This document shows, piece after piece, positions 8,537 to 16,102 of a DNA stretch of 64,000 bases. The DNA is from an uncultured bacterium (GTDB taxonomy: Bacteria > Planctomycetota > Phycisphaerae > Phycisphaerales > UBA1924), in NCBI GenBank assembly GCA_903834785.1, contig CAILKP010000064.1, positions 62,001 to 126,000 on the forward strand, given 5' to 3'. Each line of letters opens with the position of its first letter. Position 1 is the stretch's first letter. The notes below the pieces were generated by a model. It saw only the letters and a list, made by a program, of their open reading frames with translations, was not told where the DNA came from and searched no databases. A program made the position numbers and the translations under genes.

Positions 8537-10180
8537 ATGGCTGAACTGCCCGCTTTCCTCAAACGCGCCCAGCCCACCAGCGGGGCCAGCACAAACGCCG
8601 CCGGCCAGCAGGGCGGTCAGCCGTCCGCGCCCTATGGCGGCCAGAACGGCGGTCAGGGTGGCTATCCGCAGCAGCCGAGGCCGTTTACGCCCCCCACTGT
8701 TCAGCCCTCGCAGCCGGTTCATGCCGCACCAGTGGCCCAGGGGTTTGCTCCGCGTCCGCCGGTCAGCTACGCCCCAGCCGCACCGCAGGCAGCGATGGGT
8801 ACCGCCGTCGCCGAGCCGCCGCGGCAGGATGCCAGTATCCGTGAGGTGTTCCTGTCACCCCGCGTGATCGACCGCGAAGCCTTCAACGACTACGCCTCGC
8901 AGCTCAAGCAGCTCATTGAACACTCCGCCGGACACGCCGAGGCGCTGAAGTCTGCCGCGGCGGCCGCACACACCGCGCAGCATCAGATGCAGCAGGCGGC
9001 CGTGCAGAACCAGCCCAGGCTGGAAGCAGCGGCCAAGGCGCTGCTGGCCTTTGACGGCAAGGTCAAGCTGGCCGAGCAGACGATCGCCGAGGCCGAGCGG
9101 GTCGGACGTGAACTCCTGGCCCGGCATCAGCACGCTATGGACGTGCTGGACAACCGTATCGCCGAACTGGCCGACCGTGCCGAGCAGGCGGCAAACAACG
9201 CCGAGCGGCGCGCGGCCGAGGCCGAGACGCAGGCAACCCTGAAGATCAGCGAGATGCAGGCCCGGCTTGAGGCCATGGGTCGCGACATCGACCAGCGGCT
9301 GGATGCCAAGCTCACCGAGATTCAGCATCGCTCCGAACTGGCCGCCAACGACGCCGTGGCACTCGCGGAGCAGGCCAATGAGCGCGTCGAGCAGGCCAAG
9401 AAATCGGTCGTTGAGGTCTGCCGCGAAATCGAGCAGGCCGGTGCCGAAACAGCCGGCCGCTTCCGCGGCGAGCTGGAGGCGGGGTCCAACCGTCTGGCCG
9501 CGCTGATCACCGAGTCGAAGTTCATCCTCGACCCAACGCCAATCACCGACGAGTCCAAGGGCCGGTTCAACATCGCCTCGCTGGCGGATCTGGTCCAGCG
9601 GGCCGAGAAGATCGGCGACGATGCCTCGTTTGCGACGCGTCAGCTCGAAGCCGTGCGTGAGCAGGCTGAGATGGCGCGAAACATGCTCGGCGACAGCGTC
9701 AACGATGCGGCCGGCAGTATCGACCAGCTTTCCATCGCCAGCGAGCAGCTCAAGACCGCTCTGGCGGGCACCGTTGAACTGGCGGCTAAGACCGAGCGTT
9801 CGATTCGTGCCAAGGCCGACGAGATGACCGCCGCCCTCCGAGTGCCCCTGGTCGAGGCCGAAAGCATGGCCGACGAGATGCGGATGAATCTGGCCACCAG
9901 CATCGAGCAGGTGAGCACGGCCCAGGCCGCCGCGGCAAAGGTCTCAGCAGAGACCGCATCCGTCCTGAGCAAGCTGACGCACCTGGTCGAGGACCTCAAG
10001 CCCTGGCAGGGCCTGCTGGCCAACCACCAGAAGGGCACGATGCCCGAGCCGATCGAGCAGATCGTCCGGCAGTTCCGCGGCGAACTGACGCGGGACCTGT
10101 CCCAGATCGCCGCCGGCATGCATCAGATCACCAGCAAGGCCGTGCAACTGGCCGAGAGCCTGCAGCCCGATCGCCGCTGA
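8537..10180 (+). CDS. Large coiled-coil protein, function unknown
   Basis: A 547-residue soluble protein. Residues 1-100 are rich in Gln, Pro, Gly and Ala (likely disordered). From about residue 115 to the end it is almost wholly helical, rich in Ala, Glu, Gln and Arg, with heptad-like stretches such as RAEQAANNAERRAAEAETQA and EQANERVEQAKKSVVEVC. The C-terminal third resembles the helical signalling rods of chemotaxis receptors in composition, but I see no transmembrane segment or receptor hairpin tip. GGAG lies upstream of the ATG. Its place after two bactofilins suggests, as inference only, a cytoskeleton-associated rod. Confidence 0.8.
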   Translation: MAELPAFLKRAQPTSGASTNAAGQQGGQPSAPYGGQNGGQGGYPQQPRPFTPPTVQPSQPVHAAPVAQGFAPRPPVSYAPAAPQAAMGTAVAEPPRQDASIREVFLSPRVIDREAFNDYASQLKQLIEHSAGHAEALKSAAAAAHTAQHQMQQAAVQNQPRLEAAAKALLAFDGKVKLAEQTIAEAERVGRELLARHQHAMDVLDNRIAELADRAEQAANNAERRAAEAETQATLKISEMQARLEAMGRDIDQRLDAKLTEIQHRSELAANDAVALAEQANERVEQAKKSVVEVCREIEQAGAETAGRFRGELEAGSNRLAALITESKFILDPTPITDESKGRFNIASLADLVQRAEKIGDDASFATRQLEAVREQAEMARNMLGDSVNDAAGSIDQLSIASEQLKTALAGTVELAAKTERSIRAKADEMTAALRVPLVEAESMADEMRMNLATSIEQVSTAQAAAAKVSAETASVLSKLTHLVEDLKPWQGLLANHQKGTMPEPIEQIVRQFRGELTRDLSQIAAGMHQITSKAVQLAESLQPDRR

Positions 10181-10209
10181 GCAGCTTGACGAACAACCAC
10201 GCTCCTTGA

Positions 10210-10242
10210 CAACCGCCCTGGCACGAAGTGCTGGGGCGGTTG
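10210..10242. terminator. Hairpin between convergent genes
   Basis: CAACCGCCC (10210-10218) pairs with GGGCGGTTG (10234-10242), with an inner GCAC/GTGC stem. It sits between the ends of the coiled-coil gene and the dihydrouridine synthase gene. There is no T tract on either side, so it could act in both directions but is not a textbook terminator. Confidence 0.6.
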
Positions 10243-10273
10243 CACAGTTGGGGGGAAACAGAACAACGCGAGC

Positions 10274-11359
10274 TCAGGCCGAGGCTTCCTCGGCGACCTC
10301 GAGCCCCCCGCCCCGGAGGCCGCCCCGGCGATACTCATCCAGGGCATCGAGCATCTCGGTGGGGGTCTTGGCGTCGCGGATCTTCATCTTCAGCGGCTTG
10401 CAGCCCACCGGACAGTTGCGGCTGTTGAGTTCGCGGCCGAGCCGCTTACCGAACCAACTGATGCGGCGGCGCATCTGCACGATGGCGTAGTGCTCATCGC
10501 GGTACTCGAGCATGAGCCGCATGTAGGACTCGATGGTGTCGATCTTCTCGGCATCGGTCGGTTCGGGCGGCACGGTGCCGGTGGTCATCAGCGACCAGGC
10601 ATCGCGGAATAGCCACGGCGCGGCCAGTGCCCCGCGGCCGATCATCACGCCGCTGCAGCCGGTGCGGGCGACCATGTCGCGGGCTTCTTCGGGTGTCCGG
10701 ACGTCTCCATTTCCGATGACGGGGATGGAGAACCCGGCGCCGCGGCAGTGGTTTCCCACGGCCTCGACCACGCGGGAGATCCCGTCGTGGCTGACGTTGC
10801 CCATGAACTTCTGCTGGGTGGTGCGGCCGTGGATGGTGACCGCCTGCACACCGGCATCGATCAGCCGCGGGGCAAGCCAGACGGCCACCGGGTGGTCATC
10901 GAACCAGCCCAGCCGCATCTTGCACGTCAGCGGGACCTTGCCGCCACTGGCCCGGTCGACCGCATCGCGGCAGGCCCGGACGATGCGCTCGGTGGTGTCA
11001 GGGATGCACAGCAGGCGGGAGCCGCCGTCCTTCTTGGTGACCTTGTCAACCGGGCAACCCATGTTGATATCAACGACAGTGGCCCCGTGCTCAACGGCCC
11101 AGACCGCACCCTCGGCCATGATCTCCGGATCGGCCCCGTAGAGCTGCATGCCCACGGGCTGGTCCTGAGCGTTGGTGCGGGCGAGGTCCAGCGAGGTGGC
11201 CCTGCCGCGGAGCAGGCCCTGCGGGGAGAGCAGATCGGTGCAGGCCAAGCCGACACCACCCCAGCGGCGGCAGGTGATGCGGAAGGCCAGATCGCAGTAG
11301 CCGGCGATCGGGGCCAGGAGCAGGTTGGTCTGCAGCGTCACGCCGCCAATGGTCAGCAC
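10274..11359 (-). CDS. dus: tRNA-dihydrouridine synthase, DusB-like
   Basis: A flavoenzyme of about 361 residues that reduces specific uridines in tRNA to dihydrouridine. The N-terminus LLLAPIAGYCDLAFR, the catalytic-cysteine motif INMGCPVDKV (Cys102), the KMRLGW substrate loop, TIHGRTTQQKFMG and the FMN phosphate site GNGDVRTPEEARDM ... GVMIGRGALAAPWLFRD are all present. The frame is open to a GTG at 11437, but that stretch overlaps the terminator of the upstream gene. The GTG at 11359 aligns with the start of known Dus proteins, so I chose it; no good ribosome binding site is seen. Confidence 0.92.
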   Translation of the reverse strand: MLTIGGVTLQTNLLLAPIAGYCDLAFRITCRRWGGVGLACTDLLSPQGLLRGRATSLDLARTNAQDQPVGMQLYGADPEIMAEGAVWAVEHGATVVDINMGCPVDKVTKKDGGSRLLCIPDTTERIVRACRDAVDRASGGKVPLTCKMRLGWFDDHPVAVWLAPRLIDAGVQAVTIHGRTTQQKFMGNVSHDGISRVVEAVGNHCRGAGFSIPVIGNGDVRTPEEARDMVARTGCSGVMIGRGALAAPWLFRDAWSLMTTGTVPPEPTDAEKIDTIESYMRLMLEYRDEHYAIVQMRRRISWFGKRLGRELNSRNCPVGCKPLKMKIRDAKTPTEMLDALDEYRRGGLRGGGLEVAEEASA

Positions 11360-11385
11360 GGTTGAGTTTAGGGCAAAGAGGTGGA

Positions 11386-11425
11386 GGACAAACAGACAGC
11401 CGCCCGGCTGTTGGCCGGGCGGCTG
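11386..11425 (-). terminator. Intrinsic terminator after the first PEP-CTERM gene
   Basis: A 12-bp perfect stem, CAGCCGCCCGGC (11397-11408) with GCCGGGCGGCTG (11414-11425), has a 5-base loop. On the minus strand it is followed by TCTGTTTGTCC. It lies 41 bases after the stop codon of the gene at 11466-12368. Confidence 0.85.
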
Positions 11426-11465
11426 CGAGAAAATCACAGATTGTCAAACCGTAACCGGTCGCGAC

Positions 11466-12368
11466 TTAGGCGCGACGGCGACGGAAGGCGGCCAGACCGC
11501 CGAGGCCGAGGAGGGCGGCAGCGCCCGGGGTGGGAACAACGTAGTTGTAGCCGAGGGTCACGCGACCACCGACGGTACCGCCAGCGTCGATGACCATGTC
11601 CTGCCACTGCAGAGCAGCGCAGTTGTCAGCCGCACCAGCGGCGGAGTCGAAGTTGGTGAGGTTGTTGACCGACGAGTTGATGAGGAACGCCAGGGGCGAG
11701 GTGGTGCTGGTTGCGCTCGTGCTGTAGGGGCCGATGTTCCAGTTGTTGTTCAGGCGAAGATCCGCGCCCATGGTGAAGAACGAGCCGTTGCCGGGGGAAA
11801 CCACGTCATCGTTGCGGTAGAAGTTGACGCCCGAGCCAGAGGTGTAGCTGCCGCTGTCGTTACCGGCCGAGGCGATGTCCGAGTCGGCATAGCTGAAGAA
11901 GTTAACCGTCTGGGACGAGTTTGAGTTGTTGACGATGGACCAGTTGATCGTCACCGCGGCGCTGGTCGACGTGATCTGGTTCAGCGTGTACGTCAACTCG
12001 AAGGTCAGCGTGCCGGCCGTCGTGCTGCCACCGATTGGCTCAACATAACGGGTGAAGATGCTGTTGCCGCCAAGGGCAAAGGAAGCCGTCATGTTCGACA
12101 GGGCGAACTCGCGGGTGTCACCAGCCGAGCGGTACCAGAAGTGATGCTGGTACAGTTGGTCGGCGGTCACCAAAGCACCTGTGCCCGAGGCCAGACCAAA
12201 GTTGGTGGACAGGCCAGCGCCCGTGCCCGTGCGGGCAGTCGCGCCGCCGTTGACTGCGCCAACGGAATAGCGGAAGAGGCCGTCGTTGAGGGTGAAGGTG
12301 TTCACCTGGGCGCTAGCGGCCGAAGCGGCCAGGCCGGACAGAGCGAGGGCAGCGATCACGGTCTTCAT
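11466..12368 (-). CDS. Secreted PEP-CTERM-type protein
   Basis: A 300-residue exported protein. It starts with a signal peptide (MKTVIAALALSGLAASAASA, cleavage after AQ likely) and ends with a short sorting signal: PTPGAAALLGLGGLAAFRRR, that is a Pro motif, a hydrophobic helix and a basic tail. In such proteins the tail is usually processed by an exosortase-like enzyme; none is visible here. The middle is rich in Ser, Thr, Asn and Gly and probably beta-structured, with few charged residues. Its function is unknown. AGAGAG precedes the ATG, and a strong terminator follows. Confidence 0.88.
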   Translation of the reverse strand: MKTVIAALALSGLAASAASAQVNTFTLNDGLFRYSVGAVNGGATARTGTGAGLSTNFGLASGTGALVTADQLYQHHFWYRSAGDTREFALSNMTASFALGGNSIFTRYVEPIGGSTTAGTLTFELTYTLNQITSTSAAVTINWSIVNNSNSSQTVNFFSYADSDIASAGNDSGSYTSGSGVNFYRNDDVVSPGNGSFFTMGADLRLNNNWNIGPYSTSATSTTSPLAFLINSSVNNLTNFDSAAGAADNCAALQWQDMVIDAGGTVGGRVTLGYNYVVPTPGAAALLGLGGLAAFRRRRA

Positions 12369-12785
12369 GGGATTCTCTCTTTCAAATCGTGTTGCAGCAG
12401 CAGACTACCACTCTACCCGACCCCCACAAGGGGCCAATCGGCGGAAGGCTGCGAAGGCAACGAGTTGACGTGGGTTCTCTCAAACTCCACAAGCGGCCAT
12501 GCACCTGCATGACTTAGGAAGAGTCTATCACAGAAGTTTGAATCGTCCACGGAACTGCATGGTATTTTGCGGCCCGGATCGCTGTTCTGAGTCCAGTAAC
12601 TGCCATTGGTTACGGTTATAGGACTAGATTTTATTTATCGGGATCGGCTTTTTGCCTCGAAATTGTAGATTCGATGCAAAGCCTCGACATCTTCGAAACC
12701 GGGAGTCACAGGGGTCTTCATCTACGGCTCCGCGAAGCGGGTCACAGCCCATCTCTCATCTCGGCCTTGAGGTACGATCGGACAC
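12369..12785. other. Intergenic region, AT-richer block with a compound hairpin
   Basis: No gene is seen here. The part from about 12515 to 12690 has clearly lower GC than its surroundings. It contains a nested inverted repeat: AGTCC (12590-12594) with GGACT (12621-12625) enclosing GTAAC (12596-12600) and GTTAC (12609-12613). A possible -10 box TACGAT at 12773-12778 lies 7 bases before the ATG of the next gene. The upstream region of the leftward PEP-CTERM gene also lies here. Confidence 0.5.
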
Positions 12786-13694
12786 ATGAGCACATCGCCC
12801 GCCAACGCTTCGCCGTTTTCCGTCACAACTGATGCGACGCATTTGGGCGTACTGACTTTGGAACCAAACCAAGGGCCCATGGTGATTCTGGATCAACCGC
12901 TGATCGAGCGGCTTGAAGCGACGCTGAACTCGCTACCGGCGGGGCTCAGAGGTCTCGTCCTGGCATCCGGTTCCAGCCGCGTGTTTGTTGCGGGGGCCGA
13001 CCTCAAGGCGATCATGGCGATGAGCCACGGAGAACTCGAGACGTATCTGGCCTTCGGCCAGCGCGTCTTCGGCATGCTGTGCAAGCTGCCGTTTCCGACC
13101 GTCGCGGCGATCAATGGTGCCGTACTTGGCGGCGGCTTGGAACTGGCCATGCATTGCGACGCGCTGGTTGCCGCCAACCCGCCGGCAAAGGACGGACAGC
13201 CCGGGCGGCCGTATCCGGTCGGACTTCCCGAGGCGGGGCTGGCCATCTGCCCCGGCTGGGGCGGCACCAATCTGCTGCCTGCCCGGATGGACCCGGTCGA
13301 CGCGATGCGGCGGACGTGTGCCGGCCAGACAATGCTCGTCGGCGAAGCGAGGGCGGGCGGGCTCTTCGACGGCTTCGCCGAAGAGGCTGCGGGTCTGATC
13401 GACGCGGCGAAGGACTGGCTTCGGACCCATGCCGATGCGCATATCGGACGCACTGATGGTCATCCGCTGCGGTGGATCGGGCGGCCGGACCGCCGGGACG
13501 GAGCCCGGGTGGCGGTCGATGTCGCCGATATCGGCAGCAGCAGCGATGAGGGTCTCGCCTGCCTCAAGGCGGTTCATGCGGGGCTGGAGAGCGGCTGGCC
13601 CGCGGCACTCAAAGTTGAGCGCGAGGAACTCAACCGGCTTCGCGGCGAGCCCGCCGGCCGGTTGAAGATCGCGGCGTTCTTCAACCGCAAATAA
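12786..13694 (+). CDS. Enoyl-CoA hydratase/isomerase family protein
   Basis: A crotonase-fold protein of 302 residues. The oxyanion-hole segments are VFVAGADLKA and GAVLGGGLELAMHCD. Both glutamates used by enoyl-CoA hydratases seem present: Glu119 in GGGLELA and Glu149 in GLPEAGLAICPGWGGT, so it may hydrate enoyl-CoA; related folds catalyse other reactions. The C-terminal part is diverged and longer than usual. It lies 247 bases before an acyl-CoA dehydrogenase gene, which fits a fatty-acyl or branched-chain degradation pair. A -10-like TACGAT ends 7 bases before the ATG. Confidence 0.88.
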   Translation: MSTSPANASPFSVTTDATHLGVLTLEPNQGPMVILDQPLIERLEATLNSLPAGLRGLVLASGSSRVFVAGADLKAIMAMSHGELETYLAFGQRVFGMLCKLPFPTVAAINGAVLGGGLELAMHCDALVAANPPAKDGQPGRPYPVGLPEAGLAICPGWGGTNLLPARMDPVDAMRRTCAGQTMLVGEARAGGLFDGFAEEAAGLIDAAKDWLRTHADAHIGRTDGHPLRWIGRPDRRDGARVAVDVADIGSSSDEGLACLKAVHAGLESGWPAALKVEREELNRLRGEPAGRLKIAAFFNRK

Positions 13695-13697
13695 CGC

Positions 13698-13720
13698 CCC
13701 CCGGCCGGGGGATCTCTTTG
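13698..13720 (+). terminator. GC-rich hairpin terminator after the crotonase gene
   Basis: CCCCC, GGCC and GGGGG in a row (about 13698-13712) can fold into a short hairpin, followed by ATCTCTTT. It lies directly after the stop codon. Confidence 0.6.
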
Positions 13721-13941
13721 TCGTGTCAGCCCGGAACCCCGGGCGGCATAGAATGGTAAACGGTGCCTGTTCGGATTCCCCCTGTGGTTGCAGGGCGGCA
13801 TGGACGAGAAGCCAATGGCGCGATGCAACCGCTTTCGGCTCCGTGCTCGAAACCCTGCCGACGGCTGGCCGTCGGCTTCTCTCAGGCAGACCGCCACCGA
13901 CGACGACCTGTTGCCTCTGATCAGACTGAAAGGACTTCACC

Positions 13942-15930
13942 ATGGCAGATCTCAAGAATCTCAAAGGGCTTAAGGACGCGGATCGCAAGCTGATCGAGGA
14001 GGCAGAGTCGTGGCTCGGGCCGGATCCCTCTGAAATGGGTGCGGTCAAGAACATGTTCTGGGGCAACTTCCGCGAGGACCTGTATCTGCCGTATCCCTCG
14101 CAGGATGCCAAGGAGATCGCTGAGTGCGATCAACTGCTGGCGCGGCTGGAAGACTACCTCCGCAACGAGCACCCGGCGGTGGCGATCGATCAGGATCAGG
14201 AGATCCCGCAGTGGGTCATCAAGAAGCTCTTTGATCTTGGCGTGATGGGCATGACCATTCCCAAGGAGTTCGGCGGCCTGGGCATGGGGATCACCAGCTA
14301 CAACCGCGTGCTGGAGATGCTCGGCGCGTACTGCGGCTCCACCGCGGTGCTGGTCTCGGCCCACCAGTCCATCGGCTGCAAGGCCGTGATGCTCTTTGGC
14401 AACGAGACGCAGAAGAAGGAATGGCTCCCCCACCTGGGCAAGGACTGGGTCTCGGCGTTCTGCCTCTCGGAGCCGAACGTGGGCTGTGATGCCGGCGGGC
14501 AGGAGACCCGTTGCGAACTGTCGGCCGACGGGAGCCACTACATCCTCAACGGCGAGAAGAAGTGGGCGACCTCGGGTGCTCTGTCGGGCCTTTTCACCGT
14601 GATGGCCAAGCAGAAGATGGCCGACGGCAAAGAGCGCGTTTCGGCACTGGTCTGCCACCCCTGGATGGAAGGCATCGAGATCTACAGCCGCAACCGCAGC
14701 AAGTGCGGCATCCGCGGCACGTGGCAGGCCCGCATCCGCTTCCACAACGTCAAGGTCCCCAGGGACCACCTGCTGGGTCAGGAGGGCAAGGGTCTGAACA
14801 TTGCCCTGTCGTGCCTGAACTACGGGCGTTGCACGCTCTCGGCCGGCATGCTCGGCGGAGCTCGCCGCAGCATGGACCAGGCCATCAAGTGGTCGCGGAC
14901 TCGCTTCCAATTCAGCCGCCCGCTGGGTGATTTTGAACTCGTCAAGAAGCGTCTGGCCAACATGACGGCGATGTGCTACGCCATGGACGCCATGCTGTAC
15001 ATGACCACCGGCATGCTGGACCGCAAGGACACCGACATCCAGATCGAAACGGCGACCTGCAAGGTCTTCTGCTCGGAGATGGGCTGGCGCGTGGTCAACG
15101 ACGCGGTGCAGATCATGGGTGGCGAGAGCTACATGACCGAGAACGAAGTCGAGCGTGTCTTCCGCGACTCTCGCATCAACCTCATCGTCGAGGGTGCCAA
15201 CGAGGTCATGCAGTCGTACGTCCTGTTCAGCTACGGCGGCAAGCAGCTGGCCGAGTACCTGCTGAACATCCGCGACGCGGTCACGCCCAACTCCGAGAAG
15301 GGCGTGTCGCTGCTGGGCGCCATCGGCAATCTGCTCAAGCCCAAGATGCTCAAGGCCGCGCTGCCGATCGCCTTTGAGGTGTTCCTGGGCAAACGCCGCA
15401 CTCCCCCGTCGATCACCAAGGTTTCGCCGGAACTGCGTCAGTACGCTGACCGGCTGGCCCGCCTGATCAGCGAGCACACCTACCAGTTCAAGGTCATCAG
15501 CAAGAAGCACGACATCAAGATCCTGGACCGTCAGGCCGTGCAGGCCCGTCTGGCCGATGTGGCCATGTGGCTGCACGCCTGGGCGTGCACCTTGGGCCGG
15601 CTGGACCTGGACATCAAGAAGCACGGCGGCAACGGCGCAGCGGACCTGGAGTTCCAGCGCGACAAGACTGCGGCGATTCACTTCTTTGACATCGCCGAGC
15701 GTTCCATCGAGCAGTGTTTCCGCGAACTCTACGTCAACGCCGACGACACCATGCTGGTGGCCGCTGATGCCGCCATTGCCTGGGGCAACGCCGAGGCCAA
15801 CGGCAGCTACATCATCCCGGAGCGTTCACCCAACGCCAAGGGCACCGGCCGCACCGTGCGGCAGGACGGCATCAAGCAGTTCGGCAGCGGCTCGGTTGTT
15901 CAGAAGGCTGTCGAAGTCGGCTCGAACTGA
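13942..15930 (+). CDS. Acyl-CoA dehydrogenase, VLCAD/ACAD9-like length
   Basis: A 662-residue FAD enzyme that oxidises acyl-CoA thioesters. The fold is clear: IPKEFGGLGMG near the start, FCLSEPNVGCDAG (FAD/substrate loop), YILNGEKKWATSGA, a central helical region with RFQFSRPLGDFELVKKRLA, QIMGGESYMTENEVERVFRDSRI, and IVEGANEVMQ with the likely catalytic glutamate. It is about 280 residues longer than short- and medium-chain enzymes, with a C-terminal helical extension as in very-long-chain types. AAGGA precedes the ATG. A perfect terminator follows. Confidence 0.95.
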   Translation: MADLKNLKGLKDADRKLIEEAESWLGPDPSEMGAVKNMFWGNFREDLYLPYPSQDAKEIAECDQLLARLEDYLRNEHPAVAIDQDQEIPQWVIKKLFDLGVMGMTIPKEFGGLGMGITSYNRVLEMLGAYCGSTAVLVSAHQSIGCKAVMLFGNETQKKEWLPHLGKDWVSAFCLSEPNVGCDAGGQETRCELSADGSHYILNGEKKWATSGALSGLFTVMAKQKMADGKERVSALVCHPWMEGIEIYSRNRSKCGIRGTWQARIRFHNVKVPRDHLLGQEGKGLNIALSCLNYGRCTLSAGMLGGARRSMDQAIKWSRTRFQFSRPLGDFELVKKRLANMTAMCYAMDAMLYMTTGMLDRKDTDIQIETATCKVFCSEMGWRVVNDAVQIMGGESYMTENEVERVFRDSRINLIVEGANEVMQSYVLFSYGGKQLAEYLLNIRDAVTPNSEKGVSLLGAIGNLLKPKMLKAALPIAFEVFLGKRRTPPSITKVSPELRQYADRLARLISEHTYQFKVISKKHDIKILDRQAVQARLADVAMWLHAWACTLGRLDLDIKKHGGNGAADLEFQRDKTAAIHFFDIAERSIEQCFRELYVNADDTMLVAADAAIAWGNAEANGSYIIPERSPNAKGTGRTVRQDGIKQFGSGSVVQKAVEVGSN

Positions 15931-15987
15931 CCGCACGCTCGTCTCCGGGGCCCGACGTGCCTGAGAGCAGCAAGCCAGTTACCCCCC

Positions 15988-16024
15988 ACCGCCCGCCGGA
16001 TAACACCCGGCGGGCGGTTCTTTT
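15988..16024 (+). terminator. Intrinsic terminator after the acyl-CoA dehydrogenase gene
   Basis: A 12-bp perfect stem, ACCGCCCGCCGG (15988-15999) with CCGGCGGGCGGT (16007-16018), has a 7-base loop and is followed by TCTTTTT. Confidence 0.92.
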
Positions 16025-16102
16025 TGGCCGATCTTCGCCGCCCGGGCGGCCGTACCGATAACCTCAGAGACTGTTCCGCCCGATCACCTGTCTGAAACCA
16101 TT

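Noticed and set aside
13921-15681. Open frame of 586 codons opposite the acyl-CoA dehydrogenase gene
   Set aside because: Same reason: Leu/Val/Gln/His-rich shadow of a well-supported gene.
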